From: Dactylorhiza incarnata
Lineage: Eukaryota > Streptophyta > Magnoliopsida > Asparagales > Orchidaceae
Reading direction: 5' to 3'
Assembly: GCA_033032865.1 (NCBI GenBank)
Contig: JAWHQI010000079.1
Coordinates: 4,964,501-5,028,500 of the forward strand
DNA length: 64,000 nt
The notes beneath the pieces were generated by a model. The model saw only the letters and a list, made by a program, of their open reading frames with translations. It had not been told where the DNA came from and ran no database searches. Each line of letters begins with the position of its first letter. The first letter of the stretch is position 1. This document shows, piece after piece, positions 19,777 to 30,535 of this stretch. A program made the position numbers and the translations under genes.

Positions 19777-21391
19777 TGAAAGTGAGGTTAGATCTTAGAT
19801 TTACTCTAGAGGGGGGAGGGGTGAATAGAGTATTAAAAAATTTTCACTTACTTTTATAGCGTAATTAAAATAGTGATATATATATATGTATAGCAGAGTG
19901 AGTTATGCAAAACAAATAAAAACAAATCAGCACACAGCACAGCACACAGAAAATCACAACACAGAGGACACAGATTTTTATAGTAGTTCCCCAATAAACC
20001 TGGGTAGGTCTACTCTTCTACCACACTTGGTAGGAATCACTAGGTTTTTGATCAGGTGCCCTATCACCAAGGGGTTTTTGATTAGGTGTCCACACACCAA
20101 GGAGCTTTTGATCAGGTGCTCTAACCAAACCCAGGTTTTTTGTTCAGGTGCCCTGCCACCAAGGGGTTAACTTTTGAAGGGAGTTAGAACCCTGTACAAG
20201 ATGAGGTAAAGAAGGGTTATGAAGTTCTTCTCTGTCAATATTCTGAGAGAAGACTCTAGTGGATTGTTGTTGTAAAGCTCCCCCTGTCTGATATAAAATG
20301 TTTGACAGTAGATGGCTGGAGCTTTCACTTGAATGAACTGATCTTCCTGTAGCTGATGAATCTGAAAGAATAAGTTCCTCAGATTATTGTTGTCCTTTGA
20401 AGATCTGATCTTGCAGCAGAAATACTGAGAGAATAGAGTTGGTGTTCTCAGTGAATGAGTGCTGCTTGAGGAAGAAGATGAAGATGATCTGTAAAACTTT
20501 TTTGTTCTTCTTTTTCTTCCTGTAACTTTTTGAAGAATGATATTCTTCTCTGTCGGTTGTTCTTCTCTATACTATATTGCTGTGCTGTAATAATCAGTAA
20601 TATGTTGTATATTCTATTCTGTAATATTCCTGTATATATTCTTTCCTTATTCTCTTTTGAAATCTCTGACATATTTGAAATTCAAATCCCTTATTTTAAG
20701 GAATAGAATATTCAGAAGATATATCTTCTGTACTGCAAATCTGATACGCCGTTTAACTTTTTCCTTTTCCATGAACATGTCATTTTCCGCTAAATGTCAA
20801 CGGCTATAATCTCGAAATAAGAGAATAAAATAAAAGGAAATATATTATCCTTACTTATCTGGAAGAATAGAGCCGTTGCAGAAGAGATCTGAGTTCAGAG
20901 AAATAGAATAACTAATCTTCTGAAATTAAATCTGATGTAGAGAAATTTTCGTCGATCTGAGACACAAGTTTGTCGAACAGAATTGGATTCATCGATCTCA
21001 GAGCTGTGTTCGTCGATCTGATGATATTCGTCGAACGCAGACTGAGTTCGTCGATCTCTGAGAGATGGCAAATTCGTCGACCACTGAACTGAGCAAATTC
21101 GTCGACCGCTGGGACTGAATAAAATTGTCGACCGCTGAGACTGGATAAAATTGTCGACCACTGAGATGGGATAAAATCGTCGACCGCTGAGACCCTGAGA
21201 CGCAACAAGATCGTCGATCACAGATTGAAGCACGCCGTTCGTCGAACACAGAGAGCAAGCCGTTCATCGAACGCAGAGAGCAAGCCGTTCGTCGAACACA
21301 GATAACATTTCGTCGAACGCAGTGTGGAGTTCGTCGAACGCAGAACCTGAATATTTTCTTGAGTTCTAACAGCCTAAACCCTTGACCCATT
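19777..21391 (-). repeat. LTR A of a Sirevirus-like copia derivative (end deleted)
   Basis: The plus-left end TGAAAGTGAGG matches LTR B at 26089. It carries the CTCTAGAGGGGGG...TGAATAGAG segment common near the ends of such LTRs. Compared with LTR B, about 110 bp are missing after CTTGACCCATT (21391), including the LTR terminus (TGTTGGAAC on minus) and the purine tract. On minus this is the 3' LTR of the unit 19777-26088. Confidence 0.8.
20945..21350 (-). repeat. TTCGTCGA motif array in U3 of LTR A
   Basis: About 17 copies of (TT)CGTCGA followed by TC, AC or CC, spaced about 20-27 bp. Sub-arrays have roughly 26-bp units (TCGTCGACCGCTGAGACTGG types, 21070-21190) and 25-bp units (GTTCGTCGAACACAGAGAGC types, 21235-21350). 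Reading frames across the array give spurious repetitive ORFs. Arrays of palindromic motifs are a reported feature of Sirevirus LTRs. Confidence 0.8.
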
Positions 21392-22679
21392 AGGTTAGGA
21401 CACTATTTGACAAAAATTAACACAAACAAAAATAACAAAACAATAGAGCATATATATCTGATATATTTTAAAGCAGATATAAATATATGATACTCTGAGT
21501 TTTGAAACATTTCAATGAAAACAGAAATAATAAAAAAAACTTTTGTCTTTCTGAATTCTGCTTTCTGACTTTCTGAATTCATATTGTCTGAACTATATCT
21601 GCTATATTTCAGCTTTCTGAATTTGTTGATCAGAACTGTAGCTTTATAATCTGAATTTGATATTTGCTCTAACAGAAATTATTTCTTAATCTGCCTTGCT
21701 ACCAATCAGAATTTAAATCTGTCATAACATCTTCCCCTAAATCTGTCATAATCTGAATCTGAATTTGAACATGAAAACTTTATCTGAATTTGCAGTAAGT
21801 TGGAGCAAACATTGCATCTGAAATTTCAACATATGTAGCTTCTTCATGCATCATTTCCCTCTTTCATAAAACATGTTAGCCTGAGAGCATCTCCCCCTGA
21901 GACTGGAGCTTCTTCAGTTTTCTCCCCTTGCCTAGTTCATAGAACATCTCCCCCTGAGCAACTGCATCAAATGGAGTGTGTTCATAGAACTTCTCCCCCT
22001 GCCTAGTTTCAGGAAGGCCTGAAGCTAGGCCCCTAGAAGAAGGGACATTTGATAGAGATAGGGAAGGATGCAATCTGATTTCCAGAAATTTGATCTGATA
22101 ATGTTGTTGCATTCTTTGACTTAAGGATGTGTACCCATTCCTTTATTACTGCTATTGGGAGTTTGATTCTGACACCAATTGAAAGGTAAGCTTTGATTCT
22201 GATACCAATAGAAAGTTCAGGTAGCAATTGAAAGTTCAGGTTTTCTGATATTGAACTTGAAATTTAATTTTATTCTCTGTCTTGAGAGTGTAAGCTCATT
22301 CTTTTATTTCTGTAACTGATAGTTTGATCCCAATTGAAAGTCCTCTAATATTAGTTGAGGTCTCTGATAGTTTGATACCAATTGAATACCAATTGAAAGT
22401 GACCTCTGGTATTAGTTGAGGTCTCTGATATCAAAAGAAAATAAGTTTGATCCTGGTGGTCAATGACTTCTTAAGTTGTTGTTCTTCAAACATTTGAAGA
22501 ATATTTTGGAAGAAATGACTGCTTGAGATAGTGATCCTGTACCTGCAAAAATGTCTCTGGTAGAGGCGGTGTTCCTCTCCTTATTTGATAAGTTAGTTCC
22601 AACAATGCAATTGAAAGAGAAAAATATCTTCCCCTATTTGGTTTAGGATAGAAAATTTTTGTTAGATTTGAATTGCTAC

Positions 22680-22870
22680 AGCTGTTAATAGATTCTAAGG
22701 AATTTTTATCTTCTCAGAAAAATAATGCCTGATGCATTCCTTCCTACAAAATTCTCTCATCAGAAGAGATTCACACTCAGTGTCATGATCACTTCTGATC
22801 AATGTAACTAGAGTAGAGTACTCAAATTTTGATGGACCTGAGAAAGTCTGTAAGAATAGGAAGTTATCTG
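22680..22870 (-). pseudogene. Degenerate integrase fragment
   Basis: Minus translation reads ...LIRSDHDTECESLL...FCRKECIRHYFS..., matching the copia integrase core IRSDHGTEFEN...FC...GI.H.FSAPRTPQQNG. It ends in a stop after a few more residues. The same fragment is at 50135-50330 in unit 2. Confidence 0.6.
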
Positions 22871-23188
22871 ACATTGTTTTTAAGATAAGAAAATTTAAGT
22901 GAATCTTATAACTTTTTGTTTGATTTCAGTTGGAGTTAAAATTTTCAATAGGTTAAGCATTGCCTTATAGTTAGTTATATTGGCTTTTGTATCTGTTAAG
23001 TGCATTACCAATTGAAAGTTTCTTTTACCAATTGAAAGTTTTCTTTTATAATCATTAAAATATATGTTTAATAAACTATTCTGATTTTGTCGATCTCGGG
23101 TTGACAAAGTGCAGTGATTTCGTTGATCTCTGATTAAGGAATAGTTATATAAATTCTTTGTGTTCAGAGTTTGTTGAACTCTGATTCG

Positions 23189-23670
23189 TTAAGCTCTGAT
23201 CACAGGAAAATTATGCTTGATTTTTGTGTTCGGCTTTCGTCGATCAGTGTTCGACGAAGTCATTTGATTTCGTCGATCTTGGTTCGACGAATTTTGTTGA
23301 ACACACAAAATTTTAACAATTTCTATTAAGTTTTCTGTTATTTCTTTTTCCTTAGCAGATACAAATTTTATAGATGTAGTTATAGTATTTTTCTTTTGAA
23401 TATGAGATATATTAGATGAAAATCTTGAGCTATGTTTGCTGCCATTTAATCTGAAATTTTTAGTGCTTGTGATATTCATTATCTTGATATTTCTTCCATT
23501 AAGAGTTTGTTCAAAAATTTCAGCCTTAATTGAATTATTTTTCAAAGAAATAATTTGTTCTTCAGATATTTTCAAATTTTCTTTAAGTTTAGTATTTTCA
23601 GAAGTTAAATTGGTTATTTCTGTTAACTATGTTCTGAAAGATGTGATTTCTTTCTCAGATTCTAATAAAT
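23189..23670 (-). pseudogene. Gag C-terminal coiled-coil fragment
   Basis: Minus frame reads ESEKEITSFRT-stop-LTEITNLTSENTKLKENL then KISEEQIISLKNNS, a heptad-like Leu/Glu/Lys pattern as seen in the C-terminal part of Sirevirus Gag. One TAG lies near 23625. The downstream part crosses TCGTCGA motifs and is probably not coding. It was separated from the N-terminal gag part by the LINE insertion. Confidence 0.5.
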
Positions 23671-23680
23671 ATGTACATAC

Positions 23681-25415
23681 AAACAACAACAACAACAACA
23701 CTCAAGCCTTTATCCCACCATAGTGGGGTCGGCTATATGGATCCTCTGTCGCCATTGCGCCCTATCTTTAAGCATAGTCTCATTAATGCCTAAGTACATC
23801 ATGTCTTTCTTTATAGTTTCATTCCAAGTCTTTTTTGGTCTACCCCTCCCCCGTTTAACATGTCTAGTGACTAAACTCTCACAACGCCTAACAGGTGCCT
23901 CTAATGGTCTCCTATGTACATGTCCAAACCATCTTAAACGAGCTTCTCGCATCTTCTCTACAATTGGCGCCACTCCTATCTTATCCCTGATACATTCATT
24001 CCTAATTTTATCCAGTCTCGTGTGACCACACATCCACCTAAGCATTCTCATCTCCGCGACTCCCATTTTTTGCTCGTGTACACCATTCACTGCCCAACAC
24101 TCAGAACCGTAGAGCATTGCAGGCCTAATTGCAGTACGGTAAAACTTGCCTTTAAGTTTTAGTGGTACTTTACGATCACATAGGATCCCAGACGCGCCTC
24201 TCCACTTCAACCAACCTGCTTGGATTCTATGAATCACATCTTTATCTACACCTCCATCTTTTTGAATTATCGATCCCAGATATTTAAAGCACTCACTGCG
24301 GGAAATATCTTGGTCACCCAATTTAATGACGGAGTCATCTGACCTTCTTGCACTACTAAATTTAAGCTCTATATACTCTGTCTTTGTCCTGCTCAACCTA
24401 AAACCCTTCTTTTCTAAAGTGTCTCGCCAAGATTCCAGTTTCGCGTTTACACCCTCGCGCGTCTCATCGACCAAAACAATATCATCTGCAAATAATAAAC
24501 ACCAAGGTATTGCTTGTTGGATATGTCCGGTGAGCTCATCTAAGATAAGGGTAAAGAGGTAAGGGCTTAAAGCTGACCCTTGATGTAAGCCAACAGCGAT
24601 AGGGAATTACTGTGTTAATCCTCCAGATGTCCTCACCCTGGTCACTGAATTTGTATACATATCTTTGATTACGTCAATGTATGATACATTTACACCTTTT
24701 TTTTCTAAGACTCTCCACAAGACCTCTCTTGGAACCCTATCATACGCCTTCTCCAGATCGATAAACAACATATGCAAATCTTTTTGTCTTTCCCGATAGT
24801 TGTCAATGAGTCTCCTCAAGAGATGTATAGCTTCCATGGTTGACCTCCCTGGCATGAATCCAAATTGATTCTCTGAGATGCTAGTCTCTCGTCTAACTCG
24901 TCTCTCTATTACTCGTTCCCATAGTTTCATAGTATGACTCATTAATTTAATTCCTCTGTAATTGACACAATTTTGTATATCTCCTTTGTTCTTATACAAA
25001 AGTACCAAAATACTTTCTCTCCATTGGTCTGGCATCCTTTTTGTCTTCAGTATCTTATTGAAGAAACTTGTAAGCCATAAAATTCCTTCCCTCCCTAAGC
25101 ATTTCCATACTTCAATGGGTATATCGTCTGGTCCAACCGCCTTTCCATTTTTCATCTTCTTCAGAGCGTCATCTATCTCTGATGCTTGAATTTTACGATA
25201 AAAAGTTATGTCTCTATACTCCTCCGATTTACTTAACTCTTCCAAGTTCAGTTCATTATCTTTTCCTTCATTGTATAGTTGATAAAAATATCTTTTCCAT
25301 CGCTCCTTAATAGCCACATCATCCGTCAAAACCGTATCTGTTTCATCTTTTATGCATTTAATTTGGCTTAAATCTCTTGTCTTTCTCTCTCTAGCTCGAG
25401 CAATTTTACATAGCA
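23681..25415 (-). mobile_element. 5'-truncated RTE-type LINE
   Basis: On minus it ends with a (TTG)n tail (plus AACAACAAC, 23681-23700) right after the conserved 3' segment CCCCACTATGGTGGGATAAAGG, a hallmark of plant RTE elements. It keeps the middle and end of the ORF2 reverse transcriptase and lacks the endonuclease, as expected from 5' truncation at target-primed insertion. The insertion splits a copia gag. I could not define a target duplication. Confidence 0.85.
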
Positions 25416-25416
25416 A
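23710..25416 (-). pseudogene. LINE ORF2 reverse transcriptase, one nonsense codon
   Basis: One minus frame runs through the whole interval with a single TAA at 24604-24606, after GGLTQ and before [18 protein letters not shown]. Motifs: KAVGPDDIPIEVWK, NYRGIKLMSHTMKLWERVIE, FIDLEKAYDRVPREVLW and the catalytic FADD near 24487 ([14 protein letters not shown]). The C-terminal part has [19 protein letters not shown] and HVHRRP, typical of plant RTE ORF2. Endonuclease is missing, so the copy is dead. Known role of the family: target-primed reverse transcription. Confidence 0.85.
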
Positions 25417-25920
25417 TTAAAAATTTGATTTGCATTGTTTAGGAGTAAAATCAAAATTTGAAATTACCTCTTCTTTATCAGATTCAGATTCTGCATCTGA
25501 GTTGTGGTTTGACCCATTTATGGCCATCATGCAGAATGCTATAGCCTTTTGTTCTTCTTCTTCTTCACTTGAGCTAGATGTTGATTCTTGATCTGAATCA
25601 CTTGAGGTTGAAGAAGATTCAGCTAACATTCTTGTGAGGGAGTTCCAAATGTCTCTTGCTGAAGTGCAATCAGCAACTCTTTGATAAATGTCATTTGACA
25701 TTGCTTGAGCTAATATGTCCAAAGCCTTGGCATCATCACTTTTCAGCATCTTTTGAGCATCTGTTGATGTTGACAAAGTTGAAGGTCATGTCAAAATGAC
25801 ATTGAAAATATCTTCATCAATAGAGTTCATGTACAATCTAATTCTTTCCTTCCATAGTGCAAACTTATTGAGATTGCACATAGGAGGTCTTGTGCTGTAA
25901 TATTTTTTGTTTTGTGCCAT
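25417..25920 (-). pseudogene. Copia gag N-terminal fragment
   Basis: Starts at ATG 25920, about 155 nt after the primer site, with MAQNKKYYSTRPP...KFALWKERIRLYMNSIDEDIF, the opening of Sirevirus-type Gag. A TGA at 25786-25788 breaks it. It resumes with AQKMLKSDDAKALDIL and IWNSLTRMLAE, then jumps to an acidic Ser/Glu stretch, indicating an internal deletion of the main Gag domain. It ends at the LINE junction. Confidence 0.7.
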
Positions 25921-26074
25921 GAGTTTTTAACAACAAAAAAAACTCTAAAAATAAATTTAAGTTCTAATTGATCTTTATGATTCAGGTGTTAGCCTATAAA
26001 GAATCAACTACCCTCTGATACCAATTGAAAGTCAATTGAGTATCAGTTGAAAGTGAGTTGATATAATCAACCAT

Positions 26075-26086
26075 GCTTTGATACCA
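26075..26086 (-). promoter_or_regulatory. Primer binding site of the Sirevirus-like derivative
   Basis: On minus TGGTATCAAAGC, 2 nt after the LTR end CACTTTCA (plus TGAAAGTG at 26089). Initiator tRNA-Met type. A second near-copy (plus CTCTGATACCAATTGAAAG) sits about 60 bp further in, at 26012. Confidence 0.8.
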
Positions 26087-26088
26087 AT

Positions 26089-27531
26089 TGAAAGTGAGGT
26101 TAGATCTTAGATTTACTCTAGAGGGGGGTGAATAGAGTATTACAAACTTTTTCACTTAATTTTATAGCGGAATTAAAATAGTGATATATATATGTGTATA
26201 GCAGAGTGAGTTATGTAAAACAAATAAAAACAAATCAGCACACAACACAGCACACAGAAAATCACAACACAGAGGACACAAGGATTTTTATAGTAGTTCC
26301 CCAATAAACCTGGGTACGTCTACTCTTCTACCATACTTGGTAGGAATCACTAGGTTTTTGATCAGGTGCCCTATCACCAAGGGGTTTTTGATCAGGTGTC
26401 CACACACCAAGGAGCTTTTGATTAGGTGCTCTAACCAAACCACAAGTTTTTGTTCAGGTGCCCTGCCACCAAGGGGTTAACTTTTGAAGGGAGTTAGAAC
26501 CCTGTACAAGATGAGGTAAAGAAGGGTTATGAAGTTCTTCTCTGTCAATATTCTGAGAGAAGACTCTAGTGGATTGTTGTTGTAAAGCTCCCCCTGTCTG
26601 ATATAAAATGTTTGACAGTAGATGGCTGGAGCTTTCTCTTGAATGAACTGATCTTCCTGTAGCTGATGAATCTGAAAGAATAAGTTCCTCAGATTATTGT
26701 TGCCCTTTGAAGATCTGATCTTGCAGCAGAAGTACTGAGAGAATAGAGTTGATGTTCTCAGTGAATGAGTGCTTCTTGAGGAAGAAGATGAAGATGATCT
26801 GTAAAACTTTTTTGTTCTTCTTTTTCTTCCTGTAACTTTTTGAAGAATGATATTCTTCTCTGTCGGCTGTTCTTCTCTATACTGTATTGCTGTGCTGTAA
26901 TAATCAGTAATATGTTGTATATTCTATTCTGTAATGATCCTCTATATCTTCTTTCCTTATTCGCTTTTGAAATTTCTAACAGATTTGAAATTCAAATCCC
27001 TTATTTTAAGGAATAGAATATTCAGAAGATATATATCCTGTACTGCAAATCTGATACGTCGTTTACCTTTTTCCTTTTCCATGAACATGTCCTTTTCCGC
27101 TAAATGTCAAAGGCTATAATCTCGAAATAAGAGAATAAAATAAAAGGAAATATATTATCCTTACTTATCTGGAAGAATAGAGCCGTTGCAGAAGAGATCT
27201 GAGTTCAGAGAAATAGAATAATTGATCTTCTGAAATTAAATCTGCTGTAGAGAAAATTTCGTCGATCTAAGACACAAGTTCGTCGAACAGAATTGGATTC
27301 GTCGATCTCAGAGCTATGTTCGTCGATCTGAATATATTCGTCGAACGCAGACTGAGTTCGTCGATCTCTGAGAGATGGAAAATTCGTCGACCGCTGAACT
27401 GAGCAAATTCATCGACCACTGAGACTGAATAAAGTCGTCGACCGCTATGACTGGATAAAATCGTCAACCACTGAGATAGGATAAAATCGTCGACCGCTAA
27501 GACGCTGAGACACAGCAAGATCGTCGATCGC
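26089..27531 (-). repeat. LTR B, left part (split by gypsy insertion)
   Basis: Nearly the same as 19777-21219 in LTR A, with the TTCGTCGA array beginning near 27258. It stops at the ATCGC target (27527-27531) of the Athila-type element and resumes at 39426. Joined with 39431-39679 it gives about 1.69 kb. Confidence 0.9.
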
Positions 27532-27729
27532 TGATAAGGTCATATTTACCAAATTATAATTGAGAATCAAATTTGAATTCACCTCAATTTAAAGTTTAAA
27601 CCCATTATTTTCATACTCATTCTCGTCGTAATAGTTATTTACTCACATTAGATGAAGTTTTAACTTAAAACTATGCATCCAGGTGTATTCAGGTTGAAGA
27701 ATGAAGATATTAAGGAAAATTGCTTCTAC

Positions 27730-28012
27730 ACGGCTGGGCACACGGCTATACACACGGGCGTGTCCATACACACGGCCTCCTACACGGCTTGGTGCAATCC
27801 CGTGTTCAGAGAATTTGGACAACAAAAATGACAGAGAAAGTCACGGCTTGACACACGGCCTTGGACACGGCCGTGTCAAAGGAAGGCTCTTCAGCGAACA
27901 CGGCTATATACACGGCCGTGTGAATGGCCGTGTCCACCACCACGACCACCATAACCGTTCCCACTCATTATACACGGCCAAGGACACGGCCGTGTGCAAG
28001 GCCGTGTCCGTC
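27730..28012 (+). repeat. CACGGCCGTG palindrome array in U3
   Basis: More than a dozen ACACGG or CCGTGT half-sites, several paired as perfect ACACGGCCGTGT palindromes (for example near 27868, 27911 and 27985). The array ends about 30 bp upstream of the TATA box. It is repeated in the 3' LTR (38245-38527), and shorter versions occur inside the element at 34619-34737. Confidence 0.9.
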
Positions 28013-28037
28013 TATTTCTTTCCTTTTTCAACACAAG

Positions 28038-28046
28038 CTATAAAAG
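28038..28046 (+). promoter_or_regulatory. TATA box of the Athila-type LTR
   Basis: CTATAAAAG directly downstream of the palindrome array. The 3' LTR copy is at 38553-38561. Confidence 0.7.
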
Positions 28047-28916
28047 AAAGAAGTGGGGGCTGATGAAGGGAGTTTTTTTTGGTTGCAAGGGCTGGAGTTC
28101 TCTGAAGAAGGAAGAAGGGAGAAAGACGATTGAGTATGATATTTTACTTTAATTTGATGTTTGAATTTTATCTTTGTTTAGAGAAGATGATGAGGAACTA
28201 ATCTCTCTTTAGCGTTTGGATGTAAGAACCATATGTTGATGTTTTAATTGTTTTGAATGATCTCTTCTTTTAATCTCTCAACCTTATGTTAATTTGTTCA
28301 TGCTATTTAATTGTGTAGAATTATATTTTTCCGGAATTGTAATTCTCATATGATTTCATCCTTTGAGATTGAGAAATCCTTAGTATGTTAAGAACTTGTA
28401 TGAATGAAAGGAATAGATTGCAATTTTAGAGATAGATTGCGATATTCTTCCGTGTTTTAAGATAAAAGTTATTCGTGTTCAAAGCAAGTGAAGGAGTTTT
28501 GATTTAGGAGAAATCCTAATCATTCAACCTTACCTTAGTATTAACTTGCTCGAGAGAGAAGTTAATTATTTTTGTATCTTCTCGGTTGACTAGATTTTGA
28601 GAGGTTGAAGTAGGGTCGTCAAGAATCTTTCGTTTCATCTATGTGTTCTCTACATCCGAACGCTATTCTTTAATCATCAAGCCTTTCTTTCGCAATTTAC
28701 TATTGTTATTAAATAGATAACTAAGTTTAAATTTTGTTTCTACAAAAGCAAAACCACTCTTAAATCGCTTGGTAGATAAAAGAAGAGAAGTGAGTACGAG
28801 TAATTGAAAAGACCCTTGGGAATACGACATAAGATAGGGATATCTTATTTATTACAATTGATAGGTTCGCTTGCCTTGGAAATTTATTAAGTGAAGTTTC
28901 GCGACCATCAAGTTTT

Positions 28917-28934
28917 TGGCGCCGTTGCCGGGGA
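28917..28934 (+). promoter_or_regulatory. Primer binding site (tRNA-Asp)
   Basis: TGGCGCCGTTGCCGGGGA, an 18-nt complement of the 3' end of plant tRNA-Asp, the standard primer site of Athila elements. It is 6 nt (AGTTTT) after the LTR. Confidence 0.95.
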
Positions 28935-29053
28935 ACTATTTTCGATATTCTGAAAACTTGGATTTTATTAATCTATCTTTATCATTAGAATATTTGACAT
29001 TATATTTTATGTTTGATTATTTCACTTGATTTTCTTTGGTAGTACTTTAGTTT

Positions 29054-30472
29054 ATGACCAGGAAACGAAATACTGTTCTTGTGCAATATCAGTCCGAACC
29101 ACAAAGGATACATCGTCAATCACAATCGACTAATTCGGAAGCCAGTGCAAGTTCAGATAATCATTCGGTGGAGGAGACATCAGTTTTACATACAAGGAAA
29201 TCTAACACCATGGCAGATAATCAGGATGAAGCGAATCGGCAACGAACCATAGCCGATTATGCACGTCCCGATACAACTGGAACTGGGTCCAGTATTACTC
29301 GACCGACGGTAGAGGCAAATAACTTTGAACTCAAACCAGGGATTATTCAGATGGTTCAGCAGTACGTTCAGTTCGATGGACTCCAAGACGAAGACCCTAA
29401 CATGCATATATCAAATTTCTTGGAGATCTGTGACACTTTTAAGATCAATGGGGCAACCAATGACGCCATTCGATTGAGACTATTTCCATTCTCCCTGAGA
29501 CATAAAGCAAAGCAATGGTTGAATTCTCTACCAAGGGGGTCAATCACAACTTGGGATACATTGGTCGAAAAGTTTCAACTGAAGTATTTCCCGCCATCAA
29601 AGTCTGCTAAGCTCAGAAATGACATCAACACCTACTGCCAGATGGAAACAGAAACGCTATATGACACCTGGGAACGGTACAAAGAGCTATTGCGCCGTCT
29701 ACCTCATCATGCAATACCCGTCTGGCAGCAAATCCAGACATTTTACAATGGTCTTAATCAAGTCACAAGGCAATTGTTAGATTCTGCCGCTGGAGGAGCA
29801 TTGAATAACAAAACCCCCGACGCAGCAACTGAGTTGATAGAAGGGATGGCCATGAACAACATCCAGTGGAGCATACCTCGAGCCAAACCAAATAAACCCG
29901 CCGGGGTATATGATATTGATGCCGTAACCGCATTGGCGATTCAAGTAGATAAACTACATCAAAAGATGGACAATCTCTCGCTTGCCCAAGCACCTCCTAC
30001 GGCGGTACAATGGGACCCAACAAGTGATGGCTCTACAGAACATGAACAAGTGGATTATTTGGGCAATGCAAATAGACCCCCATTCAACCCCGCAAACAAC
30101 CCATATAGTGCAACTTATAATCCAGGATGGAGAAATCACCCGAATTTCTCATGGGGAGGACAAGGTCCTAAGCAACCCAATGCCATGCAACCGGGATTTC
30201 AACATCAACAACAACAACCACCAGTTGAACAACGAAAGCCTCCACTTGAGGAAGTCTTAGCAAGGTTCATGCAGACAGCGGAAACGTCTTTTCGAAATCA
30301 AGAGAGTTCAATCCGAAACTTGGAAAACCAAGTTGGGCAATTGGCGAAACTCTTCTCCGAGCGTACTCTTGGAACCCTGCCAGGAAACACTGAGACAAAC
30401 CCAAGGGAGCATGCCAAGGCAGTCACCTTGCGCAGTGGGAGGCCGCTTCACCAACAACTTCCGATTACTTAA
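29054..30472 (+). pseudogene. Athila gag region (ends at in-frame TAA)
   Basis: 472 codons from the first ATG after the primer site. The Retrotrans_gag domain spans about 93-280 (FDGLQDEDPNMHISNFLEICDTFK, AKQWLNSLPRGSITTWDTL, FQLKYFPPSKSAKLRNDI, YDTWERYKELLRRLPHH). The C-terminal part has GWRNHPNFSWGGQ and NLENQVGQLAKLF, then AVTLRSGR, all typical of Athila. No CCHC knuckle, as is common in this lineage. The TAA at 30470-30472 is in frame with pol. It could be a mutated CAA (LPIT-Q-ESEE) or, less likely, a read-through stop. Confidence 0.9.
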
Positions 30473-30535
30473 GAGTCGGAAGAGAACACTCCATCACCAG
30501 AAGCAGTTCAATCACCATCAGAACCACTTCCTCCC

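Larger units (their letters stand above)
21392..26088 (-). mobile_element. Internal region of the Sirevirus-like derivative (unit 1)
   Basis: Lies between LTR A and LTR B in minus orientation. It retains only fragments of gag and integrase and has no reverse transcriptase or RNase H, so it is non-autonomous. It holds at least four PPT-like tracts (21889, 21920, 21945 and 21990; TCTCCCC on plus) and ten or so copies of the LTR-end/primer-site motif ACCAATTGAAAG (22165-22410, 23008-23040 and 26012-26091). An RTE LINE is inserted at 23681-25415. Large parts are TCTGAT-rich simple sequence. Confidence 0.7.
27532..28910 (+). repeat. 5' LTR of the Athila-type element
   Basis: 1379 bp. U3 holds a CACGG/CCGTG array (about 27730-28012), then a TATA box at 28038-28046 and a GAAGTGGGGGC segment. 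Ends CCATCA, 6 nt before the primer site. Confidence 0.95.

Noticed and set aside
20945..21350. CRISPR-like array
   Set aside because: Spacing and repeats vary, spacers are themselves similar, and the context is a plant LTR.
20895..21390. Overlapping minus ORFs with SSTILSSLSGRQFYS-type repeats
   Set aside because: They are readings of the TTCGTCGA tandem array in the LTR; several frames are open at once.
27643..28063. 120-aa ORF repeated at 38216-38578
   Set aside because: Present in both LTRs of the Athila element and generated by the CACGG array.
28917..28934. tRNA-Asp gene
   Set aside because: It is only the 18-nt primer binding site directly after an LTR; no tRNA body follows.
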